From Rhinopithecus roxellana (Eukaryota; Chordata; Mammalia; Primates; Cercopithecidae): 64,000 nt of DNA. The stretch spans positions 43,866,211 to 43,930,210 of the forward strand of contig NC_044565.1 in the NCBI RefSeq assembly GCF_007565055.1. The letters run 5' to 3'. The notes under the pieces were generated by a model that ran no database searches, had not been told where the DNA came from, and worked only from the letters and a program-made list of their open reading frames with translations. A program made the position numbers and the translations under genes. This document shows positions 1-10,908 of the stretch, piece by piece (position 1 is the first letter of the stretch; every line of letters starts with the position of its first letter).

Positions 1-870
1 TTATAGGTATCGAAAAGCAATTACAAAATGGGGAGATTATGGTGGCAATATTGTAAATAGGAACTCACTTAAATGTCAAAGCACTTGCCTTAAAAGTGGC
101 AATAATGATGCTAAACACAATACACTGTTTTCAAGTATTATTATTTTTTATTTTTTTCCTCTATTAGACATGATGAGGTTCAAACAGCCATCACCTAACT
201 GATTGTGAAAATAATATCATCATCATTATCATGTGCTGGCAAAACATGAATGGCTCTGTCATTCTGTCCTACAGACATTTAATAATGGAACAAGAGTCAG
301 ACATAAATCCCTAGAGGTAAAAATGGCAGGACATTACAAGGCTCAGAGCATAATTGTAAACCTGCATACTAATAAGCGTGGCTTTTATAGATACCAATCA
401 TAGAAAAAAATGGCAATAAAGAGAATTTTTCAGGCTGTAATTATTTGCTGGTCATAAAATATTTTTAACTTTGGAACATTTGTTGTTACTGTTTGGTATT
501 TACTTCCAGCCTACTTGTTAATCCAATTCAATCTTATTCCTTAAGAACAAGCTGCATGCCTGCTTTTCCTTTCCTTCTTTCATGAGCACTAATCAAGTTC
601 CTACTGTATATAGGTATTGTGCTAAACAGCAAGAGAAGCATACTGCATGGACTTGGTCCGATAGCAACTGATTGTCGAGTTGAGAGAAATTTTAAAAGGG
701 GGTATACATGCCAGTTAGAAGAACTGAAGGCAAAAAAGTTAAATAAGTAAACAGGAAAACGTACATTCTTCTATTGAATTTACCAAAGTCCATTTCAGAT
801 GAGAAGAAAGCTATGACTAAAGAAAAACATGTAACCTAAGCATTGAGGCTTCTAAGCCAGGATAGCAAAA
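1..870. other. AT-rich single-copy sequence
   Basis: I see no coding region or clear young repeat here. A segment at about 575-690 has the pattern of a decayed L2/MIR tail (short words such as TACTGTATATAGGTATTGTGCTA), but it is too degraded to assign. The TCATCATCATTATCATG stretch near 220-235 is a short imperfect ATC repeat. Confidence 0.5.
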
Positions 871-874
871 AGAG

Positions 875-1020
875 AATTACTAGAATGCTGATTTTGTGCC
901 AGACTTTGGTCCAGGTGCCTTTACTTAATGTGTTTTGCAAAATAACCTCCTTGCAGCAGTTGTAGACAAAGTTCATATTTCTCATTTTATAGATGATGAA
1001 AGTGAAGACTTTGAGGACTC
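875..1020 (+). repeat. MIR/L2-like ancient SINE fragment
   Basis: The order of landmarks (TGTGCCAGACTTTGG, then a TTTACTTAATG segment, then TCATTTTATAGATGATGAAAGTGAAG) follows the MIR core region, which ends with an 'attttacagatgaggaaactgag' type motif. It is strongly diverged. Family assignment is from memory. Confidence 0.5.
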
Positions 1021-1159
1021 CTCTTCCTTTTCAAATTTCAGCCAAAATTAGGCCTCTTCTTCAGGGAGAGTCTTTTAGGTGTTTTATTGCATTACTATGG
1101 CATTGTATGTATATCTCTACTGTAACATTCAACACAGTGAAAAGCACCTAACTGCATCT

Positions 1160-1267
1160 CCACCTTTCCTAAAGGTAAGAATTGCCTTTGCAGCTCTCTG
1201 CTTCCAGCACTTAACATAACCCCTTCAGTATAACAGGTGCTAAACACATATTTGCTGAATGAATGAA
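1160..1267 (+). repeat. L2 3'-end fragment
   Basis: CCAGCACTTAACATAAC, then CAGGTGCTAAACACATATTTGCTGAATGAATGAA, follow the 3' end of L2 (the 'tagtaggtgctcaataaatatttgttgaatgaa' tail). It is an ancient mammalian LINE remnant in plus orientation. Confidence 0.6.
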
Positions 1268-1416
1268 CAATGACAAACTATTTATATGGCAAAGCAGGGA
1301 TTAATATTCAGGTTTTTTATTATGTCATTACAGATGCATTTTCTAGTATTCCAGGTTGCCTATGCAGGGAAAATAACTTTTTGGAGAAGGAAAGAAAAAT
1401 GTATCTTTCTGTTCCT

Positions 1417-1420
<4 letters not shown>

Positions 1421-1466
<46 letters not shown>
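1421..1466 (+). repeat. (TG)23 microsatellite
   Basis: Forty-six bases of uninterrupted TG dinucleotide, directly followed by GCGGGGGGC. The long Cys-Val or His-Thr translations in this stretch are artefacts of the repeat. A tract this long and pure is expected to vary in length between individuals. Confidence 0.97.
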
Positions 1467-1467
<1 letters not shown>

Positions 1468-3120
1468 CGGGGGGCAGTTCATATTTAAGGAAAATAACTG
1501 GATACCTGAATGAGCCCACCAATGAGATAGTTACCTGGGTGGTATGCAGAAAAGTCAAGAGTATTCTTAGGGTACTTCCACAAAAGGACACAGAACCTTC
1601 TTAGAATAAAAGACCTCTGTCACTTTTACCTGAAATGCCTACATTTGGGGTCTGAGTTTTTTGCATAATTTGTCTGGTCTTCATTTTAATTTCATTTCAG
1701 TGACTATGTAATCAATCTTAAATTTATATCTGAAAAATCAAACAAGGAATTGCAGAATTGGATTGAATGATCTTTATCATATTGTGCCTACGAATGTACA
1801 AAGGGGTCAAATGACTGCTTGGTGAATATTCATAGTAGTTCAACAATCTCAAATTTTTAATATTTCAGAGGGATGTTCAAAATGGTTCCAGAAGCTGGTA
1901 ATTAAAGGAAAGGAGCAAAAATCTTTTTTTTCCAATGGGAAAGTAAAATACTGTTCTGCTAAAATTTCTGATTCCAAGGACATTTCTAATGGTAAAAGAT
2001 CTTAAGAAAAATGAAGGCAGAAGTGAAGATGGGCTGCTTTTCTACTTTCTCTTTTAAGTAGAAGCATATGTTTATACTTCTCAGTGGGAAACTTCTAGGC
2101 AGCAATCAAGAGACCTTACAAGTATCGTATAAGTGAAGAGTTTAAAATAGTTTTGAGTTGAAAAAAGAACAAGAAACTATTTCAAAACTGAAAAAAATTT
2201 TTTTTGATTGTAATCAAGTAGCCTTGCCCATTTCCGTATCATAATGAATATCAATTAATAGAAAACATGAGAAAATAAATTTTAATGTACTAAAAAATTA
2301 GATACACACATCAGAAAAAGTATGTAAATGATGTGCTTTCTTCTAAGCCCTGTCGTTGCTTCCACAATAATCAACAGATCTAATCTGCCAACTATCTAAT
2401 TTCCTTTTTTCCTTTTTCTCCCTCTCTCTTTCTTTCTACTTTTTTTTTTTTTTTCCTTTTTAGGCGGTCCTAGAAGAATTAAAGTTAGTGACAGGTAGTG
2501 GCCTCTGCTTCTCTTGACTGTGGTTGTCAGATACAAGTTCTGTTTGTTTGCTTGATTTGTTGAAAAGACCATCCTATTTGGTGGTGTAAAGTCACATCAC
2601 TTTTTTTCTTTTTGAACAGCAGATTCTATGATGGTACCAAAAAGATGAAAAACTTTTACTTGTACATTACAAAGTAGGAGACATATACTTTCCTCTCCTC
2701 TACATCTGCCCTCTCCTCCCTCTTTTTTGTTCTTCCCTTTTTTCTTCCCTAATCCTCCTTTAGGGGTCCCACAGTGGTTTCACCCCTCTACCCCAAAAAA
2801 GTCAGGCGTTTCCACCTGCATGTTTCACTGAACGTTAAACCAACATGTCTAGAGAGAGTCACCATCATCTTCTCTCTACACGATTTCTGTTAACACTATC
2901 ACCATTCATAAAAAGTTGATTCATCAAGACTTCTCTTTTTCACAGGCCCCTCATGTCCAGGTACTGGTGCCTCCATAATTCTTTGGTCAAACATTTCTTT
3001 CTTTTCTTCCCTCTCCCAGAGGTTTAGGTTTCATTATGTCGTTACTGAACATTACAAATAGCTTTTTATTGGGTTTTTTATCTAGCAAATTTTAACTTAT
3101 AAAATACATTAGTGATTACC
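1467..3120. other. Single-copy sequence with a long pyrimidine tract
   Basis: No repeat family is recognised. Positions 2400-2462 are almost pure C/T and end in TTTTTTAG (see the candidate microexon at 2464). A second C/T-rich stretch lies at about 2690-2760. Neither looks like a transposon tail with a duplicated target. Confidence 0.5.
2464..2494 (+). other. Candidate 31-bp microexon (weak)
   Basis: A pyrimidine tract of about 60 bases ends in TTTTTTAG at 2463, an acceptor-like context. Thirty-one bases later, GACAG|GTAGTG resembles a donor site. Two of the three frames across the 31 bp are open. The length (31 bp) and the candidate exon at 41005-41057 (53 bp) sum to 84, a multiple of three, and both open frames stay open across that hypothetical junction. 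Pyrimidine-rich microsatellites often imitate acceptors and short open frames arise easily, so this is only a pointer. The hypothetical gene is not recognised. Confidence 0.18.
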
Positions 3121-3668
3121 AGATTTTTTTTAAATTTTATTTTATTATTATTATACTTTAAGTTCTAGGGTACATGTGCATAACATGCAGGTTTGTTACA
3201 TATGTATACTTGTGCCATGTTGGTGTGCTGCACCCATCAACTCGTCAGCACCCATCAACTCGTCATTTACATAAGGTAAAACTCCCAATGCAATCCCTCC
3301 CCCCCCCCATGATAGGCCCCGGTGTGTGATGTTCCCCTTCCCGAGTCCAAGTGATCTCATTGTTCAGTTCCCACCTATGAGTGAGAACATGCAGTGTTTG
3401 GTTTTCTGTTCTTGTGATAGTTTGCTGAGAATGATGGTTTCCAGCTGCGTCCATATCCCTGCAAAGGACACGAACTCATCCTTTTTGATGGCTGCATAGT
3501 ATTCCATGGTGTATATGTGCCACATTTTCTTAATCCAGTCTGTCACTGATGGACATTTGGGTTGAGTCCAAGTCTTTGCTGTTGTGAATAGTGCCGCAAT
3601 AAACATACGTGTGCGTGTGTCTTTATAGCAGCGTGATTTATAATCCTTTGTGTATATACCCAGTTATA
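3121..3668 (-). mobile_element. 5'-truncated L1PA-type LINE-1 (3' end)
   Basis: On the minus strand this carries the end of L1 ORF2 (about 3361-3660). Typical C-terminal words are WIKKMWHIYTMEYYAAIKK and TKHCMFSLIGGN, followed by a stop and then the 3' UTR (3121-3360), which includes the ACATGTGCAT/TTTGTTACATATGTATA region. The T/A-rich 3121-3160 is the degraded tail. About 5.5 kb of a full L1 is missing, so it is a dead retrocopy. An 18-bp tandem duplication in the 3' UTR (3231-3264) is private to this copy as far as I can tell. Confidence 0.93.
3231..3264. repeat. 18-bp tandem duplication inside the L1 3' UTR
   Basis: CACCCATCAACTCGTCAG at 3231-3248 is repeated at 3249-3264 (CACCCATCAACTCGTCA). 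Related L1 3' UTRs have the unit once, so it arose after insertion or in the source copy. Confidence 0.9.
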
Positions 3669-3875
3669 TTCTGGTCATATCATGAGGAAGCCTGAACACA
3701 TTCACTATCAACCTGGTGTCTCCAGAATAGAGGATATGTAGTGATGATAAGTAGATGAATACAAAGTAAAGTACAAATAATAATACCTTCATTTCAGGGT
3801 TGTTTGGAAGATTGGATATTTATAGCACACAGCATAATGTCACTCATCTAAATTGAGCTTAAAAATGTTGTTATT

Positions 3876-4185
3876 GGCCAGGCATGGTGGCTCAGGCCTG
3901 TAATTCCAGCACTTTGGGAGTCCGAGGCGGGCAGATCATGAGGTCAAGAGATTGAGACCATCCTGGCCAACATGGTGAAATGCTGTCTCTATGAAAAATA
4001 CAAAAATTAGCTGGGCATGGTGGTGCATGCCTGTAGTCTCAGCTACTCGGGAGGCTGAGGCAGGAGAATCACTTGAACCTCGGAGGTGGAGGTTGCAGTG
4101 ATCTGAGATTGCGCCACTGCGCTCCAGCCTGGTGACAGAGCAAGACTCTGTCTCAAAAACAAAAAGAAAAAAAAAGAAAAAAAAC
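3876..4185 (+). mobile_element. AluS
   Basis: Full-length dimeric Alu starting at GGCCAGGCATGG and ending in an A-rich tail with G and C interruptions (4155-4185). The GACCATCCTGGCCAACATGGTGAAA region is S-like. Flanking GTTATT words suggest only a short target duplication. Confidence 0.95.
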
Positions 4186-6194
4186 AGTTATTATTGCCTT
4201 CCTCTATTTGGACATTATTGGAGTAATGGAGAAAAGAGATTGTTTCCTCTACTCTGGATAGATTTCATAGAACACTATAGTCTTTGAGATATAAATTTTA
4301 AGACAGTTTTATCAGCACATAGGTTTAAAAGCTTGATTTGGAATTTATTAATCATTCTCTTGTGTAATTTATTTTGGAAACATAAAAACTTAACAAACCC
4401 TTGCTCCCTTGCTGGGGAAAAAAAAAAAAAACTCACATTAGAGCCTCACAAATGGAACTATGTTCTGTAATTTAAACTGGGCATTTTTAATACAGTTTAA
4501 AAAATTACGTGGCTGTATTATTCAAATGAGAAAAGTAGTTGATGTGCATTCAGATTAGTTCCTTTAATAATGCCTTTAAAAAACTCTGTGGCTATTACTG
4601 ACTCAGTAGTACAATGATAATTTGCAATGCCCCATTGGCTTCAATAAAAGGGTAAAGAAAATGGTTTAAGTTATCTTAGAGAGGCTAGCATGAGGCAGTA
4701 TAAAAAGTAAGGATTTTTTTTTTTAAACTCCGAAAATAAAAGGCACAAAGTGAAATATATGCATTCTACCCACTTATGTTCCCAAAGGAGCCTCCAGCTT
4801 CCAGGAGACCAGTATAAGCTGAATTTGTAATAGACAAGTTTCAACTCCTATTTACTCTTCAATCGTGAGTAGGCTAAGACTTGGATAAGAAAGTTCTGGA
4901 GCCCTAGGAGAAGGCACACGGCAAGAAGGCTCAAGCCACAAGATAGAGAAAAAGGAAAATTCCTACCTCAGAAGAGGTTGTTAGAGGGTGATTTTATCCA
5001 AAAGTTCTTTGAGTCAGAAGGAAAAGGTCTTAGATGTTTGGATCTGGTTTTCTGTCCAAGCTAAACAACTCACCAGAAACCCAAACTGCTAGTTTAAAGA
5101 ATTAGGATTAGGCTTCTTCTAAAACAGTATGACCTTGTCCTAAGGCTTCCACTAAATTTGTTGTCACCATACCTGACATCTCTCAGATGTCACATTCACC
5201 CTATGAAGCACATAGCTCTAGAGCAATCAATTGCAAGAACCTCTGGACCTGGGAAACCCTCATGCTTACTTTATTACCTGTGGCCAATGGCTACAGCCAA
5301 TATGCTGCTTATAAGACCTGCCTGCTGGTCTCAAAATTCCCAAGTCTGAGAATTGTTCACCTTCACCGAGTCTATGACCTGTGATCACACATATCTGATG
5401 TCTCATTTTGTCTCTGGCAGAATATCTATCTCGATGAGGTTTTCTTGATTTTCATTCTGTTGCAACTTTTCTTCTGTTTTCTCAGAAGGAGAGATGACAT
5501 GTAATTTAGTACCTACTTAAAGGCCCACACTGATGCTGACAGTTATGCTATCTGGCCCATGCTTTATTATCTAGAACTGATAGAATTACATTTGATTTAA
5601 TTTTTTTCTAAAGCTCATCCATTTAATAACTTTCCTTCTATATGCATGGTCTACTAATGGTAACTGTTATTAGTACAGAGGTAATAAAAGTCAACTTTTG
5701 CTTTCAGCTTTGTACAGTGATCCACACATTTTGTTGTTTATGTCAACAGAAAGTGTGTTTCTATAATCATTGGCATTTGTTTATGGGGCTTATAAGCCCC
5801 ATAAAAGCCATAATTTGGAGAAATTAAGTCTAAGTAATAATATCTAGGCTAAGTGTGTCTGTGATGCTCAGCAGGATTTCAATGCAAGATCCAAGTCAAT
5901 TGGCTCCAATTAGATGATCAAAATGTGTTCTAGTACGTGTCTTAATACTAGGACACTTAATACAAAATGCACTCCATATTTTATTTCCCCAGTTTATATT
6001 TTCTGTCTGTGATTGGAAGGATTTTAAGTCACAGTGACAAAGTAAAAATTTTGTTCCTCAAAGATTTTAAACGCAAAAGAATAAGTCATAGAAAGAGAGA
6101 GATTAAGATTAAAGTGATTTTAACTCCAACTGTTAATTTTGAGAATACTCAAACAGTTCATACAGTGTATTATAGTGATTAAAACACTCAATAA
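4186..6194. other. Single-copy sequence
   Basis: No coding region or transposon is recognised over 2 kb. Notable items are an A13 run near 4419, a T10 run near 4716, and a perfect 26-bp palindrome at 5780-5805. The short open frames around 5158-5384 have no recognisable motif and no exon-like borders. Confidence 0.5.
5780..5805. repeat. Perfect 26-bp palindrome, no spacer
   Basis: The left arm TTTATGGGGCTTA (5780-5792) is exactly the reverse complement of 5793-5805, with no loop. The GC-rich core AGCCCC/GGGGCT makes it unlike simple AT self-complementarity. It lies in unique sequence and could extrude a cruciform or bind a dimeric protein. Function is unknown. Confidence 0.9.
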
Positions 6195-6287
6195 AAGTAG
6201 CTATCTGGATTTGGATCCCAGCTCTACTTCTTGTTGGGTTGTGAGCTTGGGCAGGGTCTTTGCTTTAGATATCTTATTTGTTAAATT
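6195..6287 (+). repeat. MIR fragment
   Basis: GGATTTGGATCCCAGCTCTACTTCTT followed by TGTGAGCTTGGGCAGGGTC matches the MIR core ('cccagctctgccacttactagctgtgtgaccttgggcaag'). A partial Alu abuts its 3' side, and the sequence after that Alu (TGTCTCATTTTAAAAT) may be the continuation. Confidence 0.7.
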
Positions 6288-6479
6288 GCCTCAGCCTTCC
6301 GAGTAGCTGGGACTACAGGCGCCCACCACCACGCCTGGCTAATGTTTTGTATTTTACTTTTAGTAGAGACAGGTTTTCACCAGGTTAGGCAGGATGGTCT
6401 CGATCTCCTGACATCGTGATCCACCCGCCTTGGCCTCCCAAAGTGTTGGGATTACAGTCATGAGCCACCATGCCGGGCC
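6288..6479 (-). mobile_element. Partial Alu lacking its 3' third
   Basis: Begins abruptly at GCCTCAGCCTTCCGAGTAGC and ends at the Alu head (ATGCCGGGCC). In Alu orientation the 5' ~190 bp is present, but the last ~100 bp and the A-tail are absent. Normal retrotransposition loses the 5' end, not the 3' end, so a later deletion or recombination probably removed the tail. Confidence 0.92.
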
Positions 6480-8082
6480 CATTGTCTCATTTTAAAATTT
6501 AAGACATTGTCTTTTTTAAAATTTTATTTTATCTTTGCTCCTGTCTCCATAACTCCTCACTGAGGGGGAAAAAAAAACCTACCCACTATTGGTTTGCTAT
6601 CATTTAAATATCCCTGTCTCTGATTGATCTTCAACTCATAGGTCATTAAAGTCTGTGATACTTTCCCTGGCAAAACAGGTAGATTTTGCTTAAAATTTTA
6701 AAAAGTTTGCATACAAAGTAATCAATATTATGCTTTGGTTTTACTATGTGAAGTTTTACTTTCACTGACCCAGTAAACCTAGAAACAAGCTATTACTATG
6801 AGCATCATACCTAGGGTTTTTAATTTTAGATGATGACTTTATAGCTCAAGCACATGCCAAGGGAGGAAACAAGGCAGGTACATGGCCACAGAGAGCCTGC
6901 TGAGTACGTGCAAACAACACTTGAGCACATGTCTAGAGCAGCCAGTCTGTTAGAATGTTAACAATGGCATTTCCTGTTTCCACTTAAATCGTGGTTCATT
7001 TAGGAGGTACATTTCCCAAAGGAACAGTCATTTTTGAGACTTTAAAATCTCTGAGTAGTATATTTTAACTCAATCAACTCTCATAGACTTCTGTAAAATA
7101 TCACAAAATCTCAAGGTTAGAGTTTATGAAGAAGGAATATTTTGTTTTGTTGTGATTTCCTCCAAGGAGAGAAAAAGTAAACACACATGGTCTTAAATAG
7201 TATTGCACTGTTTAAAACTCTAACTGAAAACTAGTGAAGAAATATAGTTTCCTATAATCATAAAGCTTTTACCCATAAGTAATTCCATTTTTAAGTGTTT
7301 TGGTAGAGAACATTCCTCTCCTTTCCTTAAAATTTTCATCCTCCTTATCTTTTGATTGATGACTAAGAATGGCATTTAATTTAGGAATCCCAACTAATTA
7401 CTATTTTTCAGACACCAGATACAATCACTTTTTTGGGCAGTTCTCAATTTTAAATTCTATTTATTTCTAAAATTATTTAAATTTTTATTTTTTGGGTACA
7501 TAGTAGGTGTATGGGGACTTGTATTAAATATTTACTTTGACATTCTCCTGAGACTCCACTCATGCATACACACAATTTCTCTCTGCCTCTTTCTATATAA
7601 TTGTTCTCCCTTTTAGCTATCAATCCATTTATCCATCTATGTACTAGATTGCTAGAACTTAGCACCCTCTTCCGAAAACTCAGTTTTTGAAAGCCTCAAG
7701 GAGATTCCTCATGACTGTTCACAAATCAGTCTATCATCAAAAATCATCACTATGCATCTGCCGTATTTTTTTCTTTTACTTAGGTTTTGATTGGATGTCT
7801 TGGAGTCTGAAGTCCAATTTAGGGAGTTTCAGAGTCACTATGGGGATACAGTTCTCCATGAAATGACTGTGACTAGGCCATGGGTGTTCTCTCAATGTTT
7901 TTTGTTCTTCTGGTGGCTGAGGTCAATACCTAGGCTGTCATCATTGACATCTCTCTTTCCTGACACAAATGCAACCTATAAGTCAATTTTGATTGCTTTA
8001 GTGCGATATGCTATCACCTTGGCACTGTAACAATAACAACTTAGACAGTCTCCCTGATTCTATTCACCACCAATCAGCCAGA
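6480..8082. other. Single-copy sequence
   Basis: No recognised gene or young transposon in 1.6 kb. There is a T/A-rich stretch around 7440-7500. The short open frames at 7477-7665 (-) and 7791-8030 (+) have no family motif. Confidence 0.45.
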
Positions 8083-8110
8083 ATATATATATATTATATA
8101 TATATATATA
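8083..8110. repeat. (AT)n microsatellite
   Basis: Alternating AT/TA for 28 bases with one phase break (ATATTATA). Self-complementary. Confidence 0.95.
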
Positions 8111-8229
8111 AACCTAAGTGAGATCATGTCCTAGTTCTTCTACTGGGACTAGAAGGGCCTTCCAGCCATGCCTCCACCTGGGACCAGCCCACTGACTGGT
8201 CTGGTGCTGCTCTCCCCTAGCCACATTGT

Positions 8230-8995
8230 GCTCCCTAGCACCAGGCCTTGCTGCATTTCCTCCAGCTGCCAAGTGCTCTCCCCTCAAGTGTGCTCTCCTC
8301 CAGGTATGAGCAGAGTTCACTCTATCTCTTCCTTCAAATCTCAGTTAACATTTTTCTGTATTCGTTAGATGACCCCAGCTAGATGAGTTCTTTCACTACC
8401 ACATCATTCCTTCTTGGATTTATTTTTCTTCACAACATTTTTTATTATAGAATGTATTATACTCTTTCTTATAGTATAACATATTATGATATTTAAGATA
8501 TAGTATCATAACATTTTTTTTTTTTTTTTTTTTTTTTTTGAGACGGAGTCTCGCTCTGTCACCCAGGCTGGAGTGCAGTGGCCGGATCTCAGCTCACTGC
8601 AACCTCCGCCTCCCGGGTTCCCGCCATTCTCCTGCCTCAGCCTCCCGAGTAGCTGGGACTACAGGCGCCACCACCTCGCCCGGCTAGTTTTTTTGTATTT
8701 TTTAGTAGAGACGGGGTTTCACCGTGTTAGCCAGGATGGTCTCGATCTCCTGACCTCGTGATCCGCCCGTCTCGGCCTCCCAAAGTGCTGGGATTACAGG
8801 CTTGAGCCACCGCGCCCGGCACATATTTTTATATAAATATACATGTACCATTATAAGATGATTGCATGTTTTTTTTAACTTGGTAACTGCCTTAAGAGCA
8901 GAAAAACGTTTTTCATTTTTATACTGCCAACAGCAAAAACAGGGACTATTGAAAGTAGTAGCTCAATAAATACTTGTCAGTCAAATGAGTTTATA
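8230..8995 (+). repeat. L2 LINE 3' region, split by an Alu
   Basis: The C/T-rich part with AGAGTTCACTCTATCTCTTC and TTCAAATCTCAGTTAACATT follows the L2 3' region ('ccttcaggtctctgctcaaatgtcacc'). After the Alu at 8514-8820 it continues with CTTAAGAGCAGAAAAACG and TAGTAGCTCAATAAATACTTG, the standard L2 terminal order. Both halves are colinear, so the Alu landed inside an older L2. Confidence 0.65.
8514..8820 (-). mobile_element. AluY of Old World monkey (YRa-like) type
   Basis: Full-length, low-divergence Alu with a 26-T run at 8514-8539. Diagnostic words on the plus strand are GTGGCCGGATCTCAGCTCAC, CCACCTCGCCCGGCTAG, CCGCCCGTCTCGGCC and GGCTTGAGCCACCGCGC. As I recall, these are cercopithecid AluYR variants, not seen together in human AluY. 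Human AluY would read GTGGCGCGATCTCGGCTC, CACGCCCGGCTAATTT and GGCGTGAGCC. A clear target duplication was not found. Confidence 0.9.
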
Positions 8996-9559
8996 AACAA
9001 ATGGAAGTTCCTGATCTTCAGAGTGCCAAACCTGGGCTCAGATGGGTGTTCAGATGAGAAGAATGGCCCTCTCCTCAATTCCACATGGTGTCACTTGGGA
9101 CCAACATATTAAATTGTTTATCCCAAGAATATCACATTCTGTGATCTTTGCCTCTCCCAAACCAATAAACATTTACAAGCAAAACCCTAGTTCCTTCGTG
9201 TTTGCATACCTCCTTGTCACAAGAAGAATTTAAATCAGTTCATGTGATTCCTTTTTGTCCCCATACATTCTTTCTAACTTCTTTCGCCAGTCATTTCTCC
9301 CTGCATACACATTCTTGTCAAAACTTCTCAGGCCTACATGCACAAGAGAAACCTCACATTTTACATTCTTTTGCACAGAAGAAACAATAGGGGGTAGAGA
9401 GATGTTTCCTTTTGGTAGCAGCCTCTGAATTTAAGCAGTTGCCCAAAGGAAAAGAAAAACCTGAGCTGTGGGGTTGGAGAGGCAAAATAGAATCTCTTTG
9501 CATTATTGGTTCACAAACTACTCATTACCTAACAATCTGCTTTTTCCCTCTTGAAAATA
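8996..9559. other. Single-copy or unrecognised old sequence
   Basis: No gene recognised. The stretch at 9230-9380 is C/T-rich and may be another decayed L2 piece, but I cannot support it. Confidence 0.4.
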
Positions 9560-10040
9560 TAGTAACAATGTTACCATGATGTTAGTTTTCTATAACACCT
9601 TTGTTATTAACAACGTAGTATTTCATTTTCTAATTCCACAGTATAACTTATTTATTCAACCCTCCTTTTGCTGTTTAGGCTATTTTCAATTTCTTACTAT
9701 TGCAAACAAAATTATCATGGATATCTCTGAGACTAATACTGGCTCCAGGGTTTTGCACCTTGTTAAAGTTAATAATTACCCACCAGAATTATTAAAACAA
9801 TTTGCACACTTAGCAACAATACTTGAGAAGGCCCATATCTTCTTACTGACACAGAGCTCTTTTCAATCTTTTTAATCTCTGAAAGTAATAGGCCCCCAAT
9901 GTCATCTCATTGTTTTTAAAAATTTATATTTCTTTCATATTCAAATTTTAACATTTTATATTTAATAGACATTCAGATATCCTATTTCGTGAGCCCAATT
10001 TATGCCCTTTGACCATTTTGACCATTTATCTCTCCCTCTC
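9560..10040 (-). mobile_element. Old L1M ORF2 3' fragment
   Basis: Read on the plus strand, the sequence follows the order of the antisense ORF2 3' region of L1M: CTTATTTATTCAACCCTCC, TTTCAATTTCTTACTATTGCAAAC, TTTTTAATCTCTGAAAGTAATAG, CCCAATTTATGCCCTTTGACC. It is heavily diverged, with stops in all frames. Confidence 0.6.
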
Positions 10041-10856
10041 TTTTTTTTTTTTTTTTTTTTTTGAGACAGTGTCTCACTCCGTTGTCCAGGCTGGAGTACA
10101 GTGGTGTGATCATAGCTCACTTTAACCTTGAACTTCTGGCCTTGAACAAGTGAATCTTCCACCTCAGTCTTTCAAGTAGCTAGGACTACAGGCACAGGCC
10201 ACCATGCACCACTAACTTAATTTTTTTTTTCTCTGTAGAAATGGAGTCTCCTTATGTTGTCCAGACTTGTCTTAAACTCTTGGCCCCAAGTGATCCTTCC
10301 ACCTTGGCCTCCCCAAAACTGGAATTACAGGTGTGGCCGACTGCCACGGTTACTACTTGAGACCATCATTACAACAGTTACTACTGATACCGCTTGAGAC
10401 TATCATTACTAGACTGAATGACCGAGGACGAAGGTAGAAATAAAAACTTAAGATAAAAGTAACTATTTTAAAGGAAGAGGCCAGGGGAAGAAGAGGGCTC
10501 CCTGCTTCTAGTGAGCAAAGGCAGCAACCTTGAGTTTCCACAGCCCTTCGTTTTTATTGGGTAGAAAGAGCAGGGAGGAGGAGGTAACTATTGTCCAGCT
10601 GCTCGATTGATCACAGGTTCACATTATTGCTAATAGGCTTCAGATGTGCCTAATCACAAGAAACACTTGTGCCTGGGTCATGACTGCCCTCAGCATTCCT
10701 TCTGGGTGGCCGATGCAGTTTGTTGGTCTGCCAACACTCTGCATTTATGAGAACAGTTTGTTGTTTACTCGTATAGCCTCCAGTGGTATACTGAGTTGAT
10801 CACGACCCTTACTCTTTCGGCCTTCAACATACAGGTGTGAGCCACTGTGTCTGAGC
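10041..10856 (-). mobile_element. AluJ, split by a solo LTR
   Basis: Starts with a T22 run and GAGACAGTGTCTCACTCC. J-like, many changes (CAGTGGTGTGATCATAGC, CCACCATGCACC). The Alu reads to 10332 (ACTGGAATTACAGG), is interrupted by the LTR at 10333-10829, and finishes at 10830-10856 (TACAGG then TGTGAGCCACTGTG). About 319 bp belongs to the Alu. The insertion target lies in the left monomer near the 5' end. Confidence 0.92.
10333..10829 (-). mobile_element. Solo LTR, ERVK-like, inside AluJ
   Basis: 497 bp bounded by TGTGGCCGAC at one end and CTTCAACA at the other, so TG...CA in either orientation. It is flanked by an exact 6-bp duplication TACAGG (10327-10332 and 10830-10835) within the AluJ. 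Six-base duplications are typical of class II (ERVK-like) integrations. A polyadenylation signal AATAAA on the minus strand (10553-10558) gives the orientation. U3/R would be 10829 down to about 10540 and U5 the remaining ~200 bp. No internal retroviral genes remain, as expected after LTR-LTR recombination. The exact family (possibly an LTR14-like group) is not certain. Confidence 0.8.
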
Positions 10857-10908
10857 ATTTTTCTCTTACGGTATTTGCTTTTACTTTTACATCAAAATAA
10901 ACAAATGG

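Noticed and set aside
1270..1604. Open frames rich in Cys-Val or His-Thr
   Set aside because: They are translations of the (TG)n microsatellite in several frames, with no upstream or downstream coding signal.
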